This document shows positions 44,701 to 51,009 of a DNA stretch of 64,000 nt, in pieces. A program made the translations under genes and the position numbers. The notes beneath the pieces were generated by a model that ran no database searches, was not told the origin of the DNA, and saw only the letters and a program-made list of their open reading frames with translations. Origin of the DNA: DAOTXN01 sp034435435 (GTDB taxonomy: Bacteria > Chloroflexota > Anaerolineae > S140-20). Numbering within the stretch: position 1 is the first letter of the stretch; every line of letters starts with the position of its first letter. The DNA lies in contig DAOTXN010000095.1 in NCBI GenBank assembly GCA_034435435.1, positions 5,729 through 69,728 of the forward strand, written 5' to 3'.

Positions 44701-46386
44701 CCAACGCGCCTCTGGTCTGAACATCAAATGCTGACCCGGTTGGGTGAGGTGCGCTATATCGTCCAGGGTGTGCTCGGCGATGAGTCAGTCTTTAACGCCG
44801 TTTCCAAATGGCCCTTCTTCACCGAGAAAGTACATCCTGGGACGGTCGTATCTTCTTCTGTGAAACAAGCTATTGAAAAACTGTTGCCAAATGCGCTCAA
44901 GTGCAAAGACCTTTCGCTGCGCGACATTGTGGGTTGGGAGATAGGCAGCAGCGACAACGCGGATCCAAAAACGGCTCAACGCCTGGGTGCTCTGATTACA
45001 CCGCAGTGGATTTCACGGTTAGACCCCTCGGAGCGTGAAGAGCTTGGTGAAAGACTCAAAACCGTTCGCTTTTGTGGGTGTGACGGAAAATACCATCCGG
45101 CAAGAGAACTATTGATAGCACAGGATGACGCTGTTGAGGATGACGAGCGGGATGAATACGAGCGACAAGATGAGCAAAAGCGAGCACGTTTTGCCCCAAG
45201 CAACAGGATCCTAGGCGACGATTATCGCGGCCCCGGGCTGCTGTTCTTCAAGGCTTGCCGGCAGCGAATGGAAGCCACAGTGGACACGATGGTGGAATGG
45301 GCGCTATCGGTTGGAGACCACCTTGAGAAAGAACGCGGTGTAATCCAGTACCTGATTGAAGGGCAATTAAGCCGAGCGTTGGCAGAGAAGCTGAAATCAA
45401 GTCCCAGGATGCCATCGAGTTGGCTATCGGATATCGATCACGACCTGCTCGAGCAGAAATTTCGAGTCTATGATGTTAACCAGAGGAACGTAATTCTTGG
45501 CCTTCTTGGCCTATGTGCCCCTCCACCTTTTCTATCTCTACCTCCCGTCGATCCTAAAAAAGTTTTACCGGAAATCTGGGAATGGTGGTATGTTGAAAGA
45601 GAGTCCCATATTTCAAAATACGAGCGACAAACCTACCCTGACGGTATTCCACGGATAAGCACACCGCAATTTGACCCCAAATTGCAACAGGACCGAGAAA
45701 GATGGCTGGCTCTCTTTTTGCTTGGAAGCTTTTACACTATGGGACGAACGATTCCAGGGCAGCACAGAAATTTCCTTCAACTCTGTAGCGACAGAGGTTG
45801 GTTCCCAGTGTTCAGTGCTCCTGATCGCAGGCCTAATCAGTGGATAGATGTTTTGGATGAATACCTGGGAGAGCAGGTTGACAAATCGGAGTACTATCAG
45901 TGGGTCAAGCAGTACGTCAGCATTTATCAGTTGGCTCGCTGGTTGCGCGAGTATGTTGAAAGCTTCCTGGCGGTGGACCGCTATCAAAAGCAATTCGCAC
46001 TGGACCAGATTCTGAATCTGAGAATCAGCGAGTCTCAGCAATTTGGTGGCTCGAACGCTCCTCCAATTGCGCGAACGCTAGGCATAGGAGCGTGTTTCGT
46101 GATGCGCGAACTGGTGCGGCAAAGGGTGCTCGAATCTCCTTTTGCTTTTGAGCACTGTTACGTGCCCAGCGGGCGGATTAGAGAGTTGTTCATCAGCCTC
46201 GGATGTAATACAGTTGGCTATGAGCAAGGGAGTGTTCAAGACTCGATAACAATCCATAGATTTCTAGTCGAACATCTGGGCGAGAAAAAGGCGACGTTCG
46301 ATTTATCATTTGATCTTCCTTTTTTGACCATCTGCGACGGGTGGGGTTCCATACGAGACTTTATGCATGGCCGTGATAAGGGGTGA
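38737..46386 (+). CDS. Giant sacsin-like protein with two GHKL ATPase modules
   Basis: This is a 2549-residue protein. Two HSP90/sacsin-type (GHKL) ATPase modules are seen. The first has an N-box ELVQNADDAGA near residue 30 and the glycine motif SIGKFGLGLKSVFH near 93. The second repeats these near 1608 (FELFQNADDAIVEL) and 1695 (TGKFGLGFKSVF). The Glu and Asn of the N-box, needed for hydrolysis, are retained or conservatively placed in both. The rest is largely helical and unrecognised, with an acidic, charged coiled-coil-like stretch before the second module. The following helicase starts 5 bases after the stop. Sacsin-like ATPases beside helicases appear in defence islands, but no named system can be assigned with confidence. 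A protein this long is unusual. Confidence 0.8.
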   Translation: MQFQPTEIVNQIRQNLHDRYKKGFPVIKELVQNADDAGATCLHIGWTIGLSQTKHPLLQGPALFAANNGAFTEVNAVAINSIGLSRKEGESSIGKFGLGLKSVFHLCEAFFFLAFDHQTERRWSDIVNPWADGNNKDRFHQGWDTFDQEDKQILEDYLRRILGTGRYFCMWIPLRQKGCSSVAPITSDYPGARDTPPEFFSNHLAHHLAHLLPLLRNIQAVKGWTSNSHNAQPERIFQIALVGRQLRCPPDETEGGRRLDLRGKVEITFDPGNVSTIYPFRGFEVHLKDPAFEELQRSEKWPTYHDTDEKTGEYKSIRDRAEPHCAVCFMKRCATNRQGKLTISQAVFLPVDEPEESYKSIPCPGDADFSLTLHGFFFIDPGRSHIEGWETDTFSGQPQDEPSLRREWNGRLAQQGTLPLVLPALDRFVEEANLSEPEKRSLAEALDKSKLFAQYRQHICREHQWVYCLTAEGGKWQLLSAEDPVLEIPAPPVSAPERPRQVLPEIAGIQHITYRDTSRLSGSSQPSSWSEQQLLVILNCDARSTFGSQGNLEYLVTFLERDAGEAVYSPRVSDQLCKLARTAFQSVDLTELRRYKGLVQRFLNFVAPEKRFATRYDEKYKSSVIAYLVGLELDVLVVPGGFDNQDSPGTAQLTVKDAESILKCLAYPQPAWDQNDDFQDFRVEVALQIVEATSEQDELLWRCRDFELFQGRDLQANRELALSLSELEQLLARKMLFKYAPPPEAHGLANQLQRALQDARVVLVKGDRIVKRLSEQITPCNPNACVQTLLTQSVLAGATERIELLSDLLDKIDLGSQDNRQCMRYLLHGQRQDFDSNAPLLAEGTADDQGIWAKIVKQALGLSKSAWRIVPGELAERLAPRHRDLLGVEVINRQSTENLLCQIGPERIGITFGCDERDLLLREIQSDDVLKRLPIHEDVDGNLVSIGEHTYLGSDFDIGPVLRAKIVLVRRNPDRTLAFRQEQFIPKLTPEAAIGIALGQGQPHEHWRVIMDALNRLKSVGKLEPERLQALRETGWLPTRDGTSVPPQDVIHIRGAEDEIDRLVSTLGGIFVSKSALAEDVQQHSAFSTLAKTFPPLKDAAAMLGEIMARDDQYRIGPIDISDLDPKLFLRVFRQAPQVMPACPVLDAVFKAFANACREILLPQLVGEAPSGRMVAILNLLSEQLEAASGRQRKETQQVHNRYLTAAVKNKPAFFAAILPHIRLQNRLGQWTSPASLCFKADGISDEYLLADEQKKIVPPPEPSSQEQDQEALDGLIDEPEKDLEQQFKAGVKKLEEYFRDWKGLVNDEVIGGFLCLLGDHRDMRKLAQDYLRQRDIENTRKLLGWKRTLDEPSHRTGEFVEIIPSPDESEDGSWGDDKWGRPIFTFQRFLIEIQDEADTLQVYSLLGEPLLARRKPIRDLFHLFIGSRPIMIFDRIYCGYQINRLRLVRIHPRKANFTPQQLSCLLCESVNLILQGVYRVSVSDLDNAWAELDKSEQLDILIAQKYLLKSAFLYLKQLGVSTQEPIGQILNKWQEARRLEVEEEEMQKLAGRHFRPAAKEEMQKAQDKLRVFLEEEEYQDAKLVILEAFRRKIEQHQYKPTSIPFELFQNADDAIVELDGMMGGEPLGSETARFIVSWDSQRVSFIHWGRPINQFRLGSFERGRERGYDRDLEKMLVFSDSDKWMGAEIEPVTGKFGLGFKSVFLVTNSPLIVSGRLGFKIVGGLYPQCLSPQEFEDLNRQIGQFSSREPWGTRGTIIELPFKTRIDPKQDVLNDFLELIHVLLVFARRIKHCKIGGDGATSWEERSVLDAKGVYVGTLQPVTGSKETRALIVRSEEGALLLQLDSRGFSRLAGHIPTIWVTAPTQQKLDLGFALNGPFDLDVGRAQLAATSEQNAGLARFIGTGIGESLCQLFQAAQSDWGAFCQALDLAADVKPYEFWDSLWKLLAERFSQAASNDTVKLLCEILWGDSRARRGLAKLITEHPALPTRLWSEHQMLTRLGEVRYIVQGVLGDESVFNAVSKWPFFTEKVHPGTVVSSSVKQAIEKLLPNALKCKDLSLRDIVGWEIGSSDNADPKTAQRLGALITPQWISRLDPSEREELGERLKTVRFCGCDGKYHPARELLIAQDDAVEDDERDEYERQDEQKRARFAPSNRILGDDYRGPGLLFFKACRQRMEATVDTMVEWALSVGDHLEKERGVIQYLIEGQLSRALAEKLKSSPRMPSSWLSDIDHDLLEQKFRVYDVNQRNVILGLLGLCAPPPFLSLPPVDPKKVLPEIWEWWYVERESHISKYERQTYPDGIPRISTPQFDPKLQQDRERWLALFLLGSFYTMGRTIPGQHRNFLQLCSDRGWFPVFSAPDRRPNQWIDVLDEYLGEQVDKSEYYQWVKQYVSIYQLARWLREYVESFLAVDRYQKQFALDQILNLRISESQQFGGSNAPPIARTLGIGACFVMRELVRQRVLESPFAFEHCYVPSGRIRELFISLGCNTVGYEQGSVQDSITIHRFLVEHLGEKKATFDLSFDLPFLTICDGWGSIRDFMHGRDKG

Positions 46387-46391
46387 AAAGG

Positions 46392-49097
46392 ATGGCAGTT
46401 AACCAAAGCATCGATTTTTCCCCCGGCGATCAGGTTCACCACAATCAATTTGGCCGGGGGCGGGTCGAGTTTGATAAAGGCTTGACCGCCATTGTCCGTT
46501 TTGACCACGGTTTAGAAGAATGTATCAAGTCCGAACTGCGTCGAATCGCAACGCCCCTGCAGGCCATTGATGTGGAAGAGTGGCACGCGCCGCTTGAGGT
46601 CATCACACGGGCGCAGGCCGCAGCCATCCAATCCGTTAACGATACCTGGGGGGTTTTTGCCCTCGCACGCATCGCACTTTTACCCCACCAGCTTTGGGTT
46701 TGCCGCCACGTTTTGGAGACCTGGCCTACTCGCTGGCTCGTAGCAGATGACGTTGGACTGGGCAAAACAATCGAGGCCGGGCTGATCCTCTCGGCGCTGC
46801 TTTCCAGGGGGATGATAAAGAGGGTGTTGATTCTCTGTCCGGCCTCTCTCGTCGAGCAATGGCAATTCAGACTTCGAACCATGTTCGATATTCGGTTTGC
46901 CCGCTACACCGCCGAGGCAGATACACCCAGAGCCGATTTCTGGAACACCCACAACCAGGTAATCGCCTCTTTGCAGACACTCAGAGCGGACCACCGCAAC
47001 CGTCATGAGCGCTTGTTTGAAAGTGAGCCGTGGGATATTCTGATGGTGGACGAGGCCCATCACCTGAATTTTGACGAGAAGAGCGGCCCTACTCTGGGCT
47101 ACAGACTGGTGGAGCGGTTGGTTGAGGAAAACCGAGTCAAATCGGAGGTATTCTTTACCGGAACCCCGCATCGGGGGAAAAATTTCGGTTTCTTGTCCCT
47201 TTTGACGCTTTTGCGCCCTGAGCTGTTCGACTCACAGCAGTCCCTCAGGAAGCAATTGCCGCGACTGCGCGAGGTGATGATTCGGAACAACAAACAGAAT
47301 GTGACAGACCTCAAAGGACAGCGGCTTTTCCAACCCCCAGCAGTCACCTCAGAGACTTTTAGATATTCCGAACCAGAAGCACGTTTTTACACCACGCTTA
47401 CCGACTTTATTCTTAGCGGTAAGGCTTATGCTTCTTCGCTCTCTTCCCAAGATAACCGCGCGGTGATGTTGGTGCTCATCGCCATGCAAAAACTAGCATC
47501 CAGCTCGGTGGCGGCCATTCGGCGAGCATTGAAGGGACGCCTGGCTCGGATTGTTGAAGGGCGAAAAAGAATCAGAGACTTGGAAATTCGTCTCTCCAGT
47601 TATGAAATGTTGGAGCAACTTGGCGAAGGAGATGAAATCAGCCAGTTGGAAGAGCAAATAGCCGAGTTGTCGGCGGAGTTGCGCTTGATGGAGGACGAAG
47701 AGCCGAGGTTGAGAGAGCTGGTTGCGGTCGCCGAGCAAGTTAAACAGGAAACCAAGATTCGCCAGATCATTTCTATCCTGAAGCACAGGTTTATCAACCG
47801 TCCCGTTCTATTCTTCACCGAATACAAAGCGACCCAATCGCTGCTGATGTCGGCCTTGATGCGCGAATTCGATGATGGCTGTGTCACCTTTATCAACGGC
47901 GACAACAGGGCCGACGAGGTTATTGACCGCTCAGGTCGGGTGAGAACGATTTTCGAAAACCGTGAATCGGCAGCCGATAAATTCAACTCCGGCGTTGTCC
48001 GCTTCCTCGTGTCTACCGAGGCTGGTGGTGAAGGGATTGACCTGCAAGAGCAATGTCATACCTTAATCCACGTGGACTTGCCGTGGAATCCCATGCGTTT
48101 ACACCAGCGGGTGGGGAGGTTAAATCGCTATGGGCAAAGCCAGAAGGTGGAAGTGATAACCCTTCGTAATCCCGATACAGTGGAATCTTTCATCTGGGAT
48201 AAACTTAACCGCAAGATTGACACCATTATGCTGGCTCTCGGTCAGGTGATGGACGAACCGGAGGATCTCTTGCAGCTTGTCCTGGGAATGACCTCGCCAT
48301 CCTTCTTCCGGGAGGTGTTTGCTGAAGCGCCAGGCATACCTCGAGAATCTCTTTCCGTCTGGTTTGATCAAAAAACTGCCCGATTTGGGGGCAAGGATGC
48401 TATCGAGACAGTCCATGATCTGGTGGGAAACAGCGTAAGATTCGACTTTCAGCTGGTATCGGACCAACTCCCACGCCTGGATCTGCCTGCACTGCGTCCT
48501 TTCTTGGTATCCATGTTGACGCTCAACGGCCGCAGGGTCCGTGAAGATGAAGAAGGGCTATCCTTCCTAACACCAGAGGCGTGGCTCAACGAGCCTGGCG
48601 TGCGAACACGTTATGAGCGGATGATTTTTGATCGCCACAATCGCTCAAAAGACGTCGCACAAAGGCTGTTGGGCGTCGGCCATAGATTGGTTACTCAGGC
48701 ACTCCAGCAGGCGAAAACGAACTCCGTCTGTGTAGCTTCCTTGCCCGCAGATGTTCTAAAAAAACCGCTTTTCGTCTTTCGCATCAATGATCGAGTAACA
48801 GGTGTGGGCGGGGCCGTGCGCAGCGTCGTTGCCGCAATTGAGATCGATTTAAAAGATGGGCAGGCGAGTGATCTCCTTCGGGATTGGGAATTGTTGGAGA
48901 GACTGAATTTTTTGACTGAGAGCCGCGGCGTCAAAAGCGCCAAGACCTCATTAGCACCTGAAGATAAAAACGCTGTGCGAAATATGCTTGACCGTGCTAG
49001 CGCGTTGCTGGAACAGCAAGTCCCTCTCCTGGACTTGCCATTCAAGTTTCCCGATGTTGAGACTTTGGTGATTCTGTGGCCCTACACAGCGTCGTAG
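46392..49097 (+). CDS. RapA-like SNF2 helicase
   Basis: This is a 901-residue SNF2/RapA-type translocase that would move along DNA or RNA polymerase complexes. The N terminus has a small Tudor/SH3-like barrel (FSPGDQVHHNQFGRGRV). Next come Walker A (DDVGLGKTIEAG) near residue 119, a DEAH box (VDEAHHLNF) near 220, and motifs V/VI (STEAGGEGIDLQ and HQRVGRLNRYGQ) near 540-585. A helical insertion sits between the two halves. AAGGGG ending 8 bases before ATG 46392 supports this start over GTG 46383. It is coupled to the sacsin-like gene, and the two probably form one machine. The gene converges with the minus-strand STAND gene, 24 bases apart. Confidence 0.8.
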   Translation: MAVNQSIDFSPGDQVHHNQFGRGRVEFDKGLTAIVRFDHGLEECIKSELRRIATPLQAIDVEEWHAPLEVITRAQAAAIQSVNDTWGVFALARIALLPHQLWVCRHVLETWPTRWLVADDVGLGKTIEAGLILSALLSRGMIKRVLILCPASLVEQWQFRLRTMFDIRFARYTAEADTPRADFWNTHNQVIASLQTLRADHRNRHERLFESEPWDILMVDEAHHLNFDEKSGPTLGYRLVERLVEENRVKSEVFFTGTPHRGKNFGFLSLLTLLRPELFDSQQSLRKQLPRLREVMIRNNKQNVTDLKGQRLFQPPAVTSETFRYSEPEARFYTTLTDFILSGKAYASSLSSQDNRAVMLVLIAMQKLASSSVAAIRRALKGRLARIVEGRKRIRDLEIRLSSYEMLEQLGEGDEISQLEEQIAELSAELRLMEDEEPRLRELVAVAEQVKQETKIRQIISILKHRFINRPVLFFTEYKATQSLLMSALMREFDDGCVTFINGDNRADEVIDRSGRVRTIFENRESAADKFNSGVVRFLVSTEAGGEGIDLQEQCHTLIHVDLPWNPMRLHQRVGRLNRYGQSQKVEVITLRNPDTVESFIWDKLNRKIDTIMLALGQVMDEPEDLLQLVLGMTSPSFFREVFAEAPGIPRESLSVWFDQKTARFGGKDAIETVHDLVGNSVRFDFQLVSDQLPRLDLPALRPFLVSMLTLNGRRVREDEEGLSFLTPEAWLNEPGVRTRYERMIFDRHNRSKDVAQRLLGVGHRLVTQALQQAKTNSVCVASLPADVLKKPLFVFRINDRVTGVGGAVRSVVAAIEIDLKDGQASDLLRDWELLERLNFLTESRGVKSAKTSLAPEDKNAVRNMLDRASALLEQQVPLLDLPFKFPDVETLVILWPYTAS

Positions 49098-49121
49098 CCT
49101 CCGCCCGGGTATGTGTAACAG

Positions 49122-50512
49122 TCACTCCAAACTTTCTCGGTCCGTCAACTTTTGCGCCGCATACCTGGCCGCCAGTGGATGCATCCGCCACCGCCCATCG
49201 TCCAGCCTTTTCACCAGCGCAGCCTCGACCAACTCCTGCCACGCCTCCTCGTCCCCTCCGGCCACTTGAGAAAAAAAACACCTGGCAACGCCAGCTTTCC
49301 CAAGCGCTCGAATAGCCGCTGCGCCGGCGGTGAGAGCCGCTCGTAGCTCACCCGCAAGGTCCACTCCAGACTGTGCTGGCGGCGCTCCGGCCTGCCCAGC
49401 CGCAACACCTGCACCGCCCGCTCGTCCCGGCGCAACGCCTCCAGCACGTAGCGCCAGCCGTACACGTTCGCCACTGCTGCGCCCAACTCCAGCGCCAGCG
49501 GCAAACGATCTACCAGTCTGACCAGCTCGTGGCGGGCCGCCGCATCCTGCACCTGCTCGGTGTTCCCCAGGCGGCGCTGCACCAGCGCCCCGGCTTCCTC
49601 CGGCGTCATCTCCTCCACCTCGACCAGCGCCGTCTCCAACCCCAGCTTCTGCGCCACGTGCCGCTCGCGGGCGGTCAACAGCGCCCCGCATTCGGGACCA
49701 CCCACCAGCAGCGGCTCGGTATCTTCCGCCCGCCACACGTCGTCCAGCACGATGAGAAAGCGCCGCCACGGAGCGTTCACAGCCTGCCTGACCCTTGCGT
49801 GCAGGCCCCAGACGGGTTCATCCTCCGGCACCGACAGACCCAACTCGCGGCACCAGGCTCGCAGCCACGCTCGCGGCTCGCCTGCCGGCCCCAACGTGGC
49901 CCACAGCACGCCGTTGTGGTAACGGTCCAATACCTGCGGGTCGAGCGCCAGCGCCTGGACCAGGACGGTCTTGCCCACCCCACCCATCCCCCACAGCACG
50001 GCGCAGCGTGGATGGGCTGGTGCGCTTCCCAGCAGCCGCGCCTTGAGCCGGGCGTCGTCAGCAGGGCGCTGCACGTACCAATGAGGCAAACGCACTCCCT
50101 GAGTGGCCGCAGCCACGTGAGGCTGATTCCACTCCCGCAACCACTCCAGAAACCATGCTTTTGCGTCGGACCAGCGCTCCCCCCGCGCCGCCGTCGCCCG
50201 ATAGCCAGCTTGCGTGGTCGGGGTCAGCGCCGTCGCCTCCACCGTCGCCAGGACCGCGCCCGGCGCCAGCCCCAACAGCGCCAGCCCGTCCAGCACCTCG
50301 ACCGGATGCTCAAACACTCCCACGTAGGCCAGAAACACCAGCGCGTTGACCCAAAACGACGCCGGCGCCTCCCGCTGGCCACTCAAGATCTTGTTCACCG
50401 ACGCCGGATGCCGATACCCCACCACCAGCACCATCTCTCGCTGGGTCAACCCAGCCTTGTCCTCGATCAACCCCTTCAACCATTGTCCAAACGCCCGCCG
50501 GTCCGACTGCAT
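49122..50512 (-). pseudogene. HTH-STAND (NB-ARC) gene with frameshift at an A8/T8 homopolymer
   Basis: This minus-strand gene encodes an NB-ARC STAND protein. The N-terminal 75 residues contain a helix-turn-helix (LTQREMVLVVGYRHPASVNKI), the P-loop GMGGVGKTVLV lies at about 175-185, and DDVW marks Walker B. Near 49271-49278 there is a run of eight T (minus strand). The first frame stops at 49211, while another frame continues the expected C-terminal sequence (VAGGDEEAWQELVEAAL ... WRMHPLAARYAAQKL) to 49122. So a one-base indel or slippage splits the gene. It could be a real mutation, a sequencing error, or programmed slippage. If intact, the product would be about 460 residues and shorter than most sensors. 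A minus-strand TATAAT lies about 120 bases upstream. Confidence 0.65.
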
Positions 50513-50558
50513 GCCTCCCCCCTCTGTTCAGCTCATCCCTGTCACGATGCGGGTCACG

Positions 50559-50591
50559 TTGCCAACAAATCGTTTTCCTTGCCAATAAATC
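50559..50591. repeat. Two 13-bp near-direct repeats, 20 bp apart, upstream of the HTH-STAND gene
   Basis: TTGCCAACAAATC at 50559-50571 recurs as TTGCCAATAAATC at 50579-50591. The 20-base period is about two helical turns, as for a dimeric repressor. They lie between the HTH-STAND start and a minus-strand TATAAT, a fitting place for an operator. Function is inferred. Confidence 0.45.
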
Positions 50592-50701
50592 CCCCTTGTG
50601 AGCCAATTCGTGCGGACCTATTATAGCGATCAGGGAAAACAGCGCGCTGAATGGTGTGCCCGGCCGGGCAAATCTCGCCTTACATCTCGAGGAGGTTTGC
50701 C

Positions 50702-50872
50702 GTGAGCAAGAAAAAAGCGCAGGAGCAGGAGCAGGTGACCGACGCCGAGCGCCGTTCGCGCTTCCTGGAAAAGGTGCGCGACATCCAACGCCGGCCCAAG
50801 CAGGGCCAGAAAGAGGAGGAGCCAGAGACGCGGCCGGCGGACGCAGACAGTCAAAAACAGGACGAAAAGTAA
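50702..50872 (+). CDS. Small charged protein upstream of the recombinase
   Basis: This encodes a 56-residue, Lys/Glu/Gln-rich protein beginning at GTG 50702, 6 bases after GAGGAGG. It shows no motif and is probably disordered or helical. A hairpin follows the stop, then the recombinase promoter. The good ribosome binding site supports it, but the gene could be spurious. Confidence 0.45.
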   Translation: MSKKKAQEQEQVTDAERRSRFLEKVRDIQRRPKQGQKEEEPETRPADADSQKQDEK

Positions 50873-50877
50873 CCCAC

Positions 50878-50911
50878 GGGCGGTCGGGGCAGGGGCCTCC
50901 TCCGACCGCCC
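50878..50911 (+). terminator. Hairpin after the small ORF
   Basis: A perfect 10-bp stem (GGGCGGTCGG pairing with CCGACCGCCC) with a 14-base loop. No strong T-run follows, so termination may be weak. It separates the small gene from the recombinase promoter. Confidence 0.5.
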
Positions 50912-50931
50912 ATTGGCACGCTCGGCGGTGC

Positions 50932-50960
50932 TTCTCATTTTCCCCAAGCGCCGGTATAAT
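50932..50960 (+). promoter_or_regulatory. Promoter of the serine recombinase
   Basis: TTCTCA at 50932-50937 and a perfect TATAAT at 50955-50960 are 17 bases apart. The start site would be near 50967, about 43 bases before the recombinase ATG. AGGAG lies just ahead of that ATG. Confidence 0.6.
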
Positions 50961-51009
50961 ATCCCCACTATCCGGCAATCCCACATTCCCACATCAGGAG
51001 ACGAGTCCG

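Noticed and set aside
49211..49400. Programmed frameshift as the firm explanation for the split STAND gene
   Set aside because: Only a homopolymer is visible, with no supporting stem-loop or stop-codon arrangement, so an indel or error is at least as likely.
50656..51009. Longer start for the serine recombinase
   Set aside because: The extra 118 residues do not resemble recombinases, and a promoter and ribosome site precede 51010.
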